A stretch of DNA of 34,146 bases. It comes from M10-OD1-4 sp038061695 (GTDB lineage: Bacteria; Patescibacteriota; Minisyncoccia; GWC2-36-17; M10-OD1-4). Below are positions 14,824 through 22,472 of this stretch, piece by piece (positions within the stretch are counted from its first letter, which is position 1; the number at the start of each line of letters is the position of its first letter). Location of the stretch: NCBI GenBank assembly GCA_038061695.1, contig JBBTYT010000008.1, positions 1-34,146 on the forward strand, given 5' to 3'. The notes beneath the pieces were generated by a model. The model was not told where the DNA came from and did not search any database. It was given only the letters and a program-made list of their open reading frames with translations. The position numbers were made by a program, and so were the translations under genes.

Positions 14824-14841
14824 TATATTTATATTAAAGAT

Positions 14842-15279
14842 ATGCAGTTAAAAGATATTTCATTTGAAAAACTTAAAAAGGGCAAGAGAATTGGAAGAGG
14901 TGGAAGTAGGGGTAAGACCTCAGGTAGAGGTATGAATGGTCAGAGATCAAGATCTGGTGCCAATATACGTCCAGCTGAAAGAGATGCTATTAAGAGGATT
15001 CCTAAATTAAGAGGTAGGGGTAAAAATAAATTTGCTTCCATTCAAGTTAAACCAGTGATAATCAATTTAGGTGTTTTATCAAATTCTTTCAAAGATGGAG
15101 GAGATGTTAATCCTCAAACTTTACTAGAGAAAGGATTAATCTCAAAGAGGGGTGGAAAATGTCCAAGAGTTAAAATATTAGGACAAGGTGATCTTTCTAT
15201 AAAAATTATTATTTCAGAGTGTCAGGTTTCAGATTCTGTTAGAGAGAAGATAGAAAAAGCTGGAGGAGAGATCAAATAA
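14842..15279 (+). CDS. rplO: 50S ribosomal protein L15
   Basis: L15 (145 residues) is a late-assembly protein. The glycine- and arginine-rich N-terminus (RIGRGGSRGKTSGRGMNGQR, about residues 16-35) is diagnostic. The C-terminal domain has VNPQTLLEKGLI and the ISECQVSDSVREKIEKAGG helix. It directly follows S5, with no L30 between, and precedes secY by 12 nt. Confidence 0.94.
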   Translation: MQLKDISFEKLKKGKRIGRGGSRGKTSGRGMNGQRSRSGANIRPAERDAIKRIPKLRGRGKNKFASIQVKPVIINLGVLSNSFKDGGDVNPQTLLEKGLISKRGGKCPRVKILGQGDLSIKIIISECQVSDSVREKIEKAGGEIK

Positions 15280-15291
15280 TCCAAATAACCC

Positions 15292-16566
15292 ATGCTAGAG
15301 AAAATCGCACAAGTTTTTAAAATAAGAGATCTAAGGAGTAAGATATTTTTTGTTCTTGCTCTTTTAGTTGTATTCAGAATAGCGGCTTTAATTCCAGTTC
15401 CTGGTATTGACGCTGATAAATTAAAATCTTTTTTTGATGGTAATCAATTCTTAGGGCTTTTAAATATTTTTTCAGGAGGAGCATTGAGTAATATGTCAAT
15501 CGTTATGCTTGGAATAGGACCATATATTACGGCTTTAATTATTATGCAGCTCTTAACAGTTATTTTTCCAAAAATAAAAGAGATGTATAATGAAGCGGGA
15601 GAGGCTGGAAGACAAAAATTTAATCAATATACAAGAATAGCTACAATTCCATTAGCACTACTTCAAGGATATGGGCTTTTAGCGCTTTTGCAAAATCAAA
15701 ATGTTATAGATAGATTGAGCAAGTTTGATTTAGTGACAAATCTAATAGTTGTTACAGCCGGAACCGTATTTTTAATGTGGCTAGGGGAGCTTATTACAGA
15801 GAAAAAGATAGGTAATGGTATATCTATTCTTATTTTTGCTGGTATTATAGCAGGAGTACCGACAATTTTAAAGCAATTTTACGCAAATTTTGATCCTTCA
15901 TTAATACCAACAGTTATAGGATTTACTATCGCATCTTTACTTGTTATCGCTGGAATAGTTTATATGAATGAAAGCACAAGAAATATACCTGTATCTTACG
16001 CTAAAAGAATCAGAGGATCTAAGATGTATGGTGGTGTTTCAACATATTTACCATTAAAAGTTAATCAAGCAGGAGTTATTCCTATAATTTTTGCTATCTC
16101 AATATTATTATTTCCGGAGATGTTGGCAAATATAGCAAAACTTTCAGATAAAGCTTGGTTAAGTTCAATAGCAGAATCATTTTTGAGATTCTTTCAACAG
16201 GGCGGATGGTTTTATCCAACACTTTATTTTATCTTAGTTGTCTTATTTACATATTTTTATACTGCTATCACATTTGATCCAAAGCAGATATCAGAGAGCG
16301 TGCAGAAGCAAGGTGGCTTTATACCTGGTATAAGACCTGGTAATCCAACCACAGAGTTTTTATTTAAAGTTATGAATCGCATCACTTTGTTTGGTGCAAT
16401 ATCCTTAGGTCTTATAGCTGTACTACCTTATATTTTTAGATATTTTACAGGTATTGCTACCCTAACGATTGGTGGAACAGCACTTTTAATCGCTGTATCT
16501 GTTGTTATTGATATTATAAAACAAGTCAAAGCTCAACTAGTAATGCACGAATACGACAAATACTAA
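15292..16566 (+). CDS. secY: preprotein translocase subunit SecY
   Basis: SecY (424 residues) is the channel of the Sec translocon. Ten hydrophobic segments are discernible. Family blocks are the first helix ending in RIAALIPVPGIDAD, the plug region with LNIFSGGALSNMSIVMLGIGP, the WLGELITEKKIGNGISILIFAG segment, TYLPLKVNQAGVIPIIFA, and GGFIPGIRPGNPT in the large cytosolic loop. The length is normal. It ends the spc cluster; the gap to adk is 126 nt and contains a possible new promoter. Confidence 0.97.
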   Translation: MLEKIAQVFKIRDLRSKIFFVLALLVVFRIAALIPVPGIDADKLKSFFDGNQFLGLLNIFSGGALSNMSIVMLGIGPYITALIIMQLLTVIFPKIKEMYNEAGEAGRQKFNQYTRIATIPLALLQGYGLLALLQNQNVIDRLSKFDLVTNLIVVTAGTVFLMWLGELITEKKIGNGISILIFAGIIAGVPTILKQFYANFDPSLIPTVIGFTIASLLVIAGIVYMNESTRNIPVSYAKRIRGSKMYGGVSTYLPLKVNQAGVIPIIFAISILLFPEMLANIAKLSDKAWLSSIAESFLRFFQQGGWFYPTLYFILVVLFTYFYTAITFDPKQISESVQKQGGFIPGIRPGNPTTEFLFKVMNRITLFGAISLGLIAVLPYIFRYFTGIATLTIGGTALLIAVSVVIDIIKQVKAQLVMHEYDKY

Positions 16567-16625
16567 ATGTCAAAAAATTGTGCTAAAAAGTTATCATAGT
16601 GTTTTGGTTTTTTAATTGATTTTTT

Positions 16626-16655
16626 TTGTTAAATGAAGTAGACTATTTTTATTAT
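16626..16655 (+). promoter_or_regulatory. probable promoter of adk-map
   Basis: TTGTTA (16626-16631), an 18-nt spacer and TATTAT (16650-16655) lie in the secY-adk gap. The match is moderate. The predicted start is near 16662, giving a leader of about 30 nt. Confidence 0.45.
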
Positions 16656-16692
16656 GGAAAAAAGAAATTAATAATAGTTTAATGATGTAATA

Positions 16693-17355
16693 ATGCAAAA
16701 AGAACAAAATCCTTTGAATATAATTTTATTAGGTATTTCAGGTTCCGGAAAGGGAACTCAGGCGTCTATTTTGCGTGAGAGATATGACCTAGAATATATA
16801 GGAACAGGTGATCTTTTGAGAAAATTTTCAAATGAAGATAATGCTGTTGCGAGGAAGATGAAAAAGGAGCTAGCTGATGGCAAGCTGGTGCCAACATGGT
16901 TGCCTTTTTATTTATGGATGAAGAAACTTTTAAATACTCCTGAAGATAAAGGTATTTTATTTGATGGAAGTCCTAGAAAGATACAAGAAGCCGAAATCTT
17001 AGAAGATGTTTTGGAGTGGTATGGAAGGAGAAATATAAAGGTTATTCTTATTGATCTCTCTGATGAAGAATCTTTTAGAAGACTTATGAGTAGGAGGACT
17101 TGTGAAAAGTGTGGAAAGAGCGCATATATTGAATTAGAAGAAGCAGAGGTTGTTTGTGGGCATTGCGGAGGTATTATGAGGATAAGAGTCGAAGATAATC
17201 CAGAGTCTATTAAAGCAAGAATAAAATGGTTTTATGATGAGGTTTCTCAGGTAATAGATTTTTTTGAGAAAAAAGGAGAGCTTATACGCATTAACGGCAA
17301 TCAATCTATAGATGATGTCACTAAAGATATCATCTCTTCTATTGAAAAAAAATAA
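16693..17355 (+). CDS. adk: adenylate kinase, zinc-LID type
   Basis: Adenylate kinase interconverts ATP plus AMP and two ADP. The P-loop is GISGSGKGT (residues 14-22). The AMP site reads GTGDLLRKF where most enzymes have STGDMLR, and the next motif is FDGSPRK where most have DGFPRT. The LID holds four cysteines, C137, C140, C155 and C158, which bind zinc as in Gram-positive enzymes. DNPESIKARI supplies the usual arginine. The length (220) is normal. It overlaps map by one base (TAATG), so translation is probably coupled. The two substitutions make a relaxed nucleotide preference possible but unproven. Confidence 0.92.
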   Translation: MQKEQNPLNIILLGISGSGKGTQASILRERYDLEYIGTGDLLRKFSNEDNAVARKMKKELADGKLVPTWLPFYLWMKKLLNTPEDKGILFDGSPRKIQEAEILEDVLEWYGRRNIKVILIDLSDEESFRRLMSRRTCEKCGKSAYIELEEAEVVCGHCGGIMRIRVEDNPESIKARIKWFYDEVSQVIDFFEKKGELIRINGNQSIDDVTKDIISSIEKK

Positions 17356-18128
17356 TGACTACTATAAAAACAGCAGATGAGATAAAGATTTTAAAGGATG
17401 GCGGTTTTATGCTTGCTGATATTTTAAATGAAGTTCAAAAATCAGTAGAGGAGGGTGTGACGACAAAATATTTGGATGAACTTGCAGAAAGTTTAATTTT
17501 AAAAAATGGAGCAACGCCATCTTTTAAAAACTACAATCCAGCTGGATCACCAAGACCTTATCCTGCCTCAATGTGTACATGTATAAATGAAGAGGTGGTT
17601 CATTCTATTCCATCTGAAAGGAAGCTTAAAAATGGAGATCTTTTTTCTTTTGATTTGGGGCTTTGGTTAAAGGAATTGTGTGTTGACGCTGCGCGAACAA
17701 AGATAGTCGGTGGTAAAGGTAGTAAGACGGCAGAGAAGCTTATTTGGGTTACCGAAAATTCATTATATGAAGGTATTGGTGTGATAAGAGAGGGTGCTAA
17801 GCTTGGAGATATAGGTCACGCAATTCAATCTTATGTAGAGAAAAATTCTGATTTTGGCATAGTTAGAGATTTAACTGGTCATGGCGTTGGTTATAAAGTC
17901 CATGAAGATCCATATGTTTTAAATTATGGCAGAAAGGGTACTGGCGAAACATTGATTTCCGGAATGGTTTTAGCGCTTGAGCCGATGATAACAGAGGGAA
18001 GTTATCATATTAAATATTCACGAGACGGTTGGGGAATAGAGACAAAAGATGGAAAACTTTCAGCTCATTTTGAGCATACAATTGTTGTGACAAAAGATGG
18101 ATTTGAAATCTTAACAACAACTTCTTAG
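17355..18128 (+). CDS. map: type I methionine aminopeptidase
   Basis: Removes the initiator methionine from new proteins. The metal ligands of the pita-bread fold are all seen: the Asp pair in FSFDLGLW and CVDAART, the histidine of GHGVG (residue 176), and the glutamates in LALEPMI and FEHTIVV. NYNPAGSPRPYPASMC matches the substrate pocket entry. It starts in the adk stop codon. The length (257) is that of type Ia enzymes. In most bacteria infA and the S13-S11-S4-rpoA-L17 genes follow; here ruvX does. Confidence 0.95.
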   Translation: MTTIKTADEIKILKDGGFMLADILNEVQKSVEEGVTTKYLDELAESLILKNGATPSFKNYNPAGSPRPYPASMCTCINEEVVHSIPSERKLKNGDLFSFDLGLWLKELCVDAARTKIVGGKGSKTAEKLIWVTENSLYEGIGVIREGAKLGDIGHAIQSYVEKNSDFGIVRDLTGHGVGYKVHEDPYVLNYGRKGTGETLISGMVLALEPMITEGSYHIKYSRDGWGIETKDGKLSAHFEHTIVVTKDGFEILTTTS

Positions 18129-18194
18129 TTGTTAGCTCATTAGTTTTCTAAAGCACTATGAGTCAGAAAGTTAAAAGTTAAAAGCTAAAAGATC
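18129..18194 (+). repeat. intergenic element with GYTAAAA heptads before ruvX
   Basis: At 18170-18190 three consecutive heptads read GTTAAAA, GTTAAAA, GCTAAAA. TTAGCT (18132-18137) can pair with AGCTAA (18183-18188), closing a weak imperfect hairpin. A similar word set, GAAAGCTAAAAGCT, occurs at 29127-29140 before a glycosyltransferase gene. It may be a dispersed intergenic repeat. Confidence 0.45.
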
Positions 18195-18578
18195 GTGAGA
18201 TATTTAGGCATTGATTACGGAGATAAAAGAGTCGGTTTAGCTCTCTCAGATGAAGATGGTATTTTGGGTATGCCTTTTAAGACAATACAAAATCAAAATC
18301 TAATTAAAGTTCTAAAAAAGATTATTAAAGATGAGAATGTTGGTATGGTGATAGTTGGTTTACCTTTAAATTTAAATATGCAAGAAACAGGACAGACAAA
18401 GAAGGTGAATATTTTTAGAGATAATTTAAAAAGACAAATTAATATTCCTGTTGAATTTGAAAATGAATTTCTAACAAGTGTTCAAGCTGAAAAGTCAGGT
18501 GTTGGAAAAGACAAGATAGATGAAGCATCCGCAGCTTTAATATTACAAAGTTATTTTGATAAGATGAAGGCAAAATAA
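18195..18578 (+). CDS. ruvX: YqgF/RuvX family RNase H-fold nuclease (putative pre-16S rRNA nuclease)
   Basis: A 127-residue YqgF family protein, implicated in 16S rRNA 5'-end maturation and once proposed as a Holliday junction resolvase. The first catalytic Asp is in YLGIDYGDKRVGLALSD, the central strand in MVIVGLPLNLNM, and the last Asp in DEASAALILQSYFD. The usual DERLT motif reads NEFLT, keeping the glutamate but losing the Asp and Arg. The start is GTG, with no ATG near the family N-terminus. It lies 66 nt after map, separated by a repeat-like element. Confidence 0.85.
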   Translation: MRYLGIDYGDKRVGLALSDEDGILGMPFKTIQNQNLIKVLKKIIKDENVGMVIVGLPLNLNMQETGQTKKVNIFRDNLKRQINIPVEFENEFLTSVQAEKSGVGKDKIDEASAALILQSYFDKMKAK

Positions 18579-18606
18579 AAATAATTTAAGTATATTTTAA
18601 TTTATA

Positions 18607-18615
18607 TGATATAAT
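18607..18615 (+). promoter_or_regulatory. extended -10 promoter of galT, leaderless architecture
   Basis: TGATATAAT is a perfect extended -10 (TG, A, TATAAT), ending 6 nt before the ATG at 18622. A start 6-7 nt downstream of the -10 falls on the ATG itself, so the mRNA should be leaderless. Confidence 0.65.
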
Positions 18616-18621
18616 TATTTT

Positions 18622-19635
18622 ATGAAATCAAATAATAAAGATATATCAGAGTTAAGACAAGATCCAGTAAAAGGTGATTGGGTTATTATCGCAACAGCAA
18701 GAGGTAAGAGGCCACATGCTTTTTTTGGAAAACCAGCAGTGATAGATCAGCCAAAAGAGGGTTGTCCTTTTGAAAATCCATTTTTGGAGATGGAGCTGAG
18801 TCTTGTTTATTGGAATAATGAAAAAAAAGAGAAGAGAGATTGGTATTTGGTGGTGATACCGAATAAATTTTCTGCTTTGGAAAGAGGTGGTGTTGGGGAT
18901 ATCCGTAAAGAAGGTCCTTATAGCATTACAAAGGGAGTTGGTTTTCACGATCTTATAATAATGCGTGATCATGATAAATTTATTCCAGACCTTTCAAAAG
19001 AGGAAGCAACTCTTATGGTTTCTGCATATCAGGCAAGATATATTGAAATTTCAAAAGATAAATCAATAGCATATATTTTAATCTTACATAATCACGGAAA
19101 GGAGGCAGGGGCTTCGCTCAGACATCTTCATAGTCAAATAATCGCTCCGTCAATTATTCCTACGGATATTCAAAGAAGTATAGATGCTTCAAAAAAATAT
19201 TTTATAAAAAATAAAAAGTGTATTCATTGTGAAATATTAGACTATGAAATAAAGAGTAAAAAAAGAATAGTATATCAGAATAAGAAGTTTGTGGTCTTTG
19301 TGCCATTTGCATCAAAAATCGCTTTTGAGATGAATATCTTTCCAAAAGATCATCAAGATAGTTTATTACAACTTAAAAAAGAAAATATTAAATTTTTTGC
19401 GGACGCTTTACAGAAAGCATTGTTAAAATTAAGAGTAGGATTAAATGATCCGGCTTTTAATTTTTTTATACATTCATCACCGGTAAAAGGCAATCATAAG
19501 CATTATCATTGGCATCTTGAAATATTTCCGAAAACATCAACTTGGGCTGGTTATGAGATAGGAACAGGAATGGATATTTCGGCTGTTAGACCGGAAGATT
19601 CAGCAAAGTTTTTAAGAAGCGTAAAGATTTTATAA
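18622..19635 (+). CDS. galT: galactose-1-phosphate uridylyltransferase family protein (GalT-like)
   Basis: A 337-residue HIT-superfamily nucleotidyltransferase of the GalT type, which exchanges UMP between UDP-glucose and a hexose 1-phosphate. It shows LRQDPVKGDWVIIATARGKRP at the start in two adjoining blocks, the active-site HLHSQ (H168, H170; H170 aligns with the uridylylated histidine of E. coli HPHGQ), and HYHWHLEIFP near the end. The first metal site is CPFE rather than CPFC, while a CIHC pair is near residue 201. The true substrate could be another hexose phosphate. It is followed by a DedA gene after 23 nt. Confidence 0.85.
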   Translation: MKSNNKDISELRQDPVKGDWVIIATARGKRPHAFFGKPAVIDQPKEGCPFENPFLEMELSLVYWNNEKKEKRDWYLVVIPNKFSALERGGVGDIRKEGPYSITKGVGFHDLIIMRDHDKFIPDLSKEEATLMVSAYQARYIEISKDKSIAYILILHNHGKEAGASLRHLHSQIIAPSIIPTDIQRSIDASKKYFIKNKKCIHCEILDYEIKSKKRIVYQNKKFVVFVPFASKIAFEMNIFPKDHQDSLLQLKKENIKFFADALQKALLKLRVGLNDPAFNFFIHSSPVKGNHKHYHWHLEIFPKTSTWAGYEIGTGMDISAVRPEDSAKFLRSVKIL

Positions 19636-19658
19636 TCTATTCTTAGTATGAATAATTT

Positions 19659-20279
19659 ATGATAGATGGATTATTTCAATTTTTATCAGGATTTGTAAAA
19701 GGAATAATAGAGATATCAGGTATCTCTGGTGTTTTTTTCTTAATGCTTGCTGAGAGTGCTGCTATACCAATTCCATCTGAGATAATTATGCCATTTTCTG
19801 GATTTCTTGTTTTTGAAGGAAGAATGACATTCATCTCTGTTTTTTTAGCTGGTGTTTTTGGAAATGTCGTTGGCTCTCTAATTTTATATTATGTAGGTTA
19901 TTTTGGCGGAAGATCATTTTTAGAGAAATACGGGAAGTATTTTTTATTTACTCATCATGATTTAGAGGTAACTGAAAGATGGTTTCAAAAATACGGCTCA
20001 TCAACAGTTTTATTTTCAAGGATGTTGCCGGCAGTTAGGACATTTATATCATTTGTTCCTGGAGTTGTTAAAATGAATGTTTTTAAATTCATAACATATA
20101 CATTTTTAGGATGTATTCCTTGGGTTTACGCTTTGACATACGCTGGTCTTATAGCTGGTGAAAATTGGAATATATTGCATCCCTATTTTCAAAAAGCAGA
20201 GTGGGTTTTATTGATTTTATTAGCGGGAGGTATTTATTTGTTTATTAGAAAGCATTTAAAGAGTGATCCAAAATTTTAG
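19659..20279 (+). CDS. DedA family membrane protein
   Basis: A 206-residue DedA family integral membrane protein, a family linked to membrane homeostasis and recently to lipid-carrier flipping. Features are the ESAAIPIPSEIIMPFSG entry motif (about residues 31-47), the glycine-rich GVFGNVVGSLILYYVGYFGG helix, the FSRMLPAVRTFISFVPGVVKM motif split over two short helices, and the GCIPWVYALTYAG helix. Several hydrophobic segments and a charged C-terminus are visible. It follows galT by 23 nt, probably in the same transcript. In this genome it could serve undecaprenyl phosphate recycling for the surface glycans, which is inference. Confidence 0.88.
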   Translation: MIDGLFQFLSGFVKGIIEISGISGVFFLMLAESAAIPIPSEIIMPFSGFLVFEGRMTFISVFLAGVFGNVVGSLILYYVGYFGGRSFLEKYGKYFLFTHHDLEVTERWFQKYGSSTVLFSRMLPAVRTFISFVPGVVKMNVFKFITYTFLGCIPWVYALTYAGLIAGENWNILHPYFQKAEWVLLILLAGGIYLFIRKHLKSDPKF

Positions 20280-20281
20280 AT

Positions 20282-20309
20282 TTGAGAGATTATATTTTTG
20301 TGTTATTCT
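20282..20309 (+). promoter_or_regulatory. probable promoter of tpiA
   Basis: TTGAGA (20282-20287), a 16-nt spacer and TATTCT (20304-20309) preceded by TGT lie in the gap before tpiA. A second, weaker -10 candidate, CATAAT (20322-20327), ends 8 nt before the ATG and would give a leaderless transcript. Confidence 0.4.
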
Positions 20310-20335
20310 TAAGTTATAAATCATAATTTTGTCAT

Positions 20336-21073
20336 ATGAAATATATAGTAGCAAATTGGAAATCATATATAACAAGCCACAAAGATGCAAGGGTTTTATT
20401 TTCTGCTGTTAAAGCATTAGTCAAGACTTCTGTATCAGAGATTATTATTTGTCCATCTTTTCCATTTATACCTGACATTAAACAGAATTTGAATATGACT
20501 TTAGGTGTTCAGGATGTTTTTTGGGAAAATAGTGGAGCTTATACTGGTGAGGTGACTCTGGATATGCTTAAAAACTTGAATGTGAAATATGTAATTTTAG
20601 GACATTCAGAAAGGAGAAATTATCTTGATGAGAAAGATGAAGTAATAAATAAAAAAGTAAAAGCTGTATTAAAAGCTGGTTTTAAGGTTATTTTATGCGT
20701 TGGCGAAAGAGAAAGAGATAAGGAGAATGTTATTCCGGTTATAGTCGCAGAGCAGATAATGGCAGATTTGGATGGCATACCAAAGGCTAAGATGAGCAAT
20801 GTTATCATAGCTTATGAGCCGGTATGGGCTATAGGCACAGGACTTTCAGATACGCCTGAAAATGCTCATCAAGCCGCATTGTATATTAGAAAAACCATAG
20901 GGGATATGTATCATATGAAGTTGGGCGTTAGTGTAAAAGTGCTTTACGGCGGTTCCGTCAATTCAAAAAACGTTTTAGATTTTATAAATTATCACGGGAT
21001 AGACGGAGTTCTAGTCGGTTCCGCATCTGCTAAAAAAGATGAATTCACAAAAATGATAAAGCTCGTTGGATAG
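20336..21073 (+). CDS. tpiA: triosephosphate isomerase
   Basis: A TIM-barrel enzyme interconverting dihydroxyacetone phosphate and glyceraldehyde 3-phosphate. Catalytic residues are in place: Lys9 in VANWKS, His90 in ILGHSERRNYL and Glu161 in IIAYEPVWAIGTG. The phosphate-binding loop is LYGGSVN and the C-terminal part has DGVLVGSASA. The length of 245 is normal. It converges with the NDH-2-like gene (16 nt between stop codons), and pgk lies beyond that, so two glycolytic genes flank the flavoprotein. No hairpin terminator is apparent in the tiny convergent gap. Confidence 0.96.
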   Translation: MKYIVANWKSYITSHKDARVLFSAVKALVKTSVSEIIICPSFPFIPDIKQNLNMTLGVQDVFWENSGAYTGEVTLDMLKNLNVKYVILGHSERRNYLDEKDEVINKKVKAVLKAGFKVILCVGERERDKENVIPVIVAEQIMADLDGIPKAKMSNVIIAYEPVWAIGTGLSDTPENAHQAALYIRKTIGDMYHMKLGVSVKVLYGGSVNSKNVLDFINYHGIDGVLVGSASAKKDEFTKMIKLVG

Positions 21074-21089
21074 AAATGATTTAGAATGA

Positions 21090-22433
21090 TTAGTCGTTTT
21101 TTGAGAATATTTTAATTCCTCGCCACCAATCAAAAAATATGGATACCCTATCTGTTATAGAGTATAAATAATAAAGTTCCACGAGTTGTTTTAGTAGCCA
21201 ACCTAAAAATCCTGTAAACAAAAACGGTCCCCATTTTGTTATTGCATATTTACCACCAATTGTTATGGAGAAGGGTGAAGATTTTATTTTATAGAGAACC
21301 TTATCTTTTTTATTTATTGAATTATATATATTTTGTGCCGCTACGATTGCTTGCTCTATAGCTATTTTTGCAGTTCCAGGAATCGGTCTTTGTGATATCG
21401 GATCGTAAAAGCAAGAGTTGTCTCCTATGGCGAATATTTTTTCTGATATATCAAGATGCTTATCAGGGGAAGTGCATTTTAAGAAATTATTAATCTCCGC
21501 TCTCCCTCTTTTTTCTTTTTGCACATTAACGCTACCGAGAATATTATTTGCTTGTACTCCACCAGCCCAAATTAAAGCATCATATTCCTCTATTTTTTCT
21601 TGTGGCGTGAAATTCTCAGGAGGCTCATTTGATGTTGGAAGTTGTTTGAGATAAACTTTTAATTCATCAACTCTAGAGATAACAAAACCATTAATTATTT
21701 CAATGCCAAGAAAGAGAACTCTCTTAGATGCTTTCTCTACTATATTATGTTCAAATCCAGGTAATATATGAGAGGCTCCATCTATGAGTTTAATATCTCC
21801 TTTTATATTTTTACAATGAATTTTGTTTAATTCTTTGATATATCCTACAAGTTCTGATGCAAATTCAATGCCACTTGGCCCTGATCCACCAATCAGAACT
21901 TTAAGGATATTATCATTTTCATTTTTTTCTAAAAATTTATTCTTTATTCTATTCCTTATTTTAATGCCATCTTCAAGTAATTTGAGTGATAAAGAGTTTT
22001 CTTTTAATCCATCTATGCCAAAGAATGCAGGTTCAGCACCAAGAGCTAAAACAAGATATTCAAAATTAATAGTAGTAGTATCCTTAAATCCTACAGTTTT
22101 ATTTTCAAAATCTATATTTATAATCTCGCCTTGTAAGAATTTTATCTTCTTATTTCCAATAATTTCTTCAATTTGTGTCGTTACAATCTTCTTTAATATA
22201 AATCCAGATGCATCTCTGCTTGCTGTTGTTGCAACTTCATAGAGTGCTGGCGTGTAAAGATGATAATTTTTCTTATCTATCAAAAGAATGTTAAATTTGG
22301 AAGAGAAGTCCTTATCATTTCTTAAAAATTTTTCCAAATCTAACGCACATTTAAGACCAGAAAATCCAGCTCCCAAAATTGCTATGTTTTTCTTTAATTT
22401 TTTTTCTTGAATTTCCATAATCAATATTATCAT
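21090..22433 (-). CDS. NDH-2-like FAD-dependent NADH dehydrogenase
   Basis: A 447-residue two-dinucleotide-fold flavoprotein resembling type II NADH:quinone oxidoreductase. The FAD motif GAGFSG is at residues 21-26, a second nucleotide-binding motif GGSGPSGIEFASEL is near 180, and the FAD-closing motif IFAIGDNSCF is near 331-340. The last 40 residues are hydrophobic and aromatic (LVELYYLYSITDRVSIFF), as in the membrane-binding tail of NDH-2. This supports electron transfer from NADH to a membrane quinone without proton pumping. No oxidase or quinone gene is visible here. Met6 is an alternative start. It is divergent from pgk by 39 nt. Confidence 0.82.
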   Translation of the reverse strand: MIILIMEIQEKKLKKNIAILGAGFSGLKCALDLEKFLRNDKDFSSKFNILLIDKKNYHLYTPALYEVATTASRDASGFILKKIVTTQIEEIIGNKKIKFLQGEIINIDFENKTVGFKDTTTINFEYLVLALGAEPAFFGIDGLKENSLSLKLLEDGIKIRNRIKNKFLEKNENDNILKVLIGGSGPSGIEFASELVGYIKELNKIHCKNIKGDIKLIDGASHILPGFEHNIVEKASKRVLFLGIEIINGFVISRVDELKVYLKQLPTSNEPPENFTPQEKIEEYDALIWAGGVQANNILGSVNVQKEKRGRAEINNFLKCTSPDKHLDISEKIFAIGDNSCFYDPISQRPIPGTAKIAIEQAIVAAQNIYNSINKKDKVLYKIKSSPFSITIGGKYAITKWGPFLFTGFLGWLLKQLVELYYLYSITDRVSIFFDWWRGIKIFSKND

Positions 22434-22455
22434 TGTTTTATTAAAATTTAAAGTA

Positions 22456-22464
22456 TGATAGAAT
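22456..22464 (+). promoter_or_regulatory. extended -10 promoter of pgk, leaderless architecture
   Basis: TGATAGAAT is an extended -10 (TG, A, TAGAAT) ending 8 nt before the pgk ATG at 22473. The transcript should start at or within two bases of the ATG. The gap is shared with the divergent NDH-2 gene, whose own promoter was not identified. Confidence 0.55.
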
Positions 22465-22472
22465 AGTTTTAT

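Noticed and set aside
21074..21089. Terminator between tpiA and the NDH-2-like gene
   Set aside because: The 16-nt convergent gap contains no inverted repeat with a T-run that I could find.
21418..22242. Plus-strand open frames opposite the NDH-2-like gene
   Set aside because: They are antisense to a clearly conserved flavoprotein and show no family motifs.
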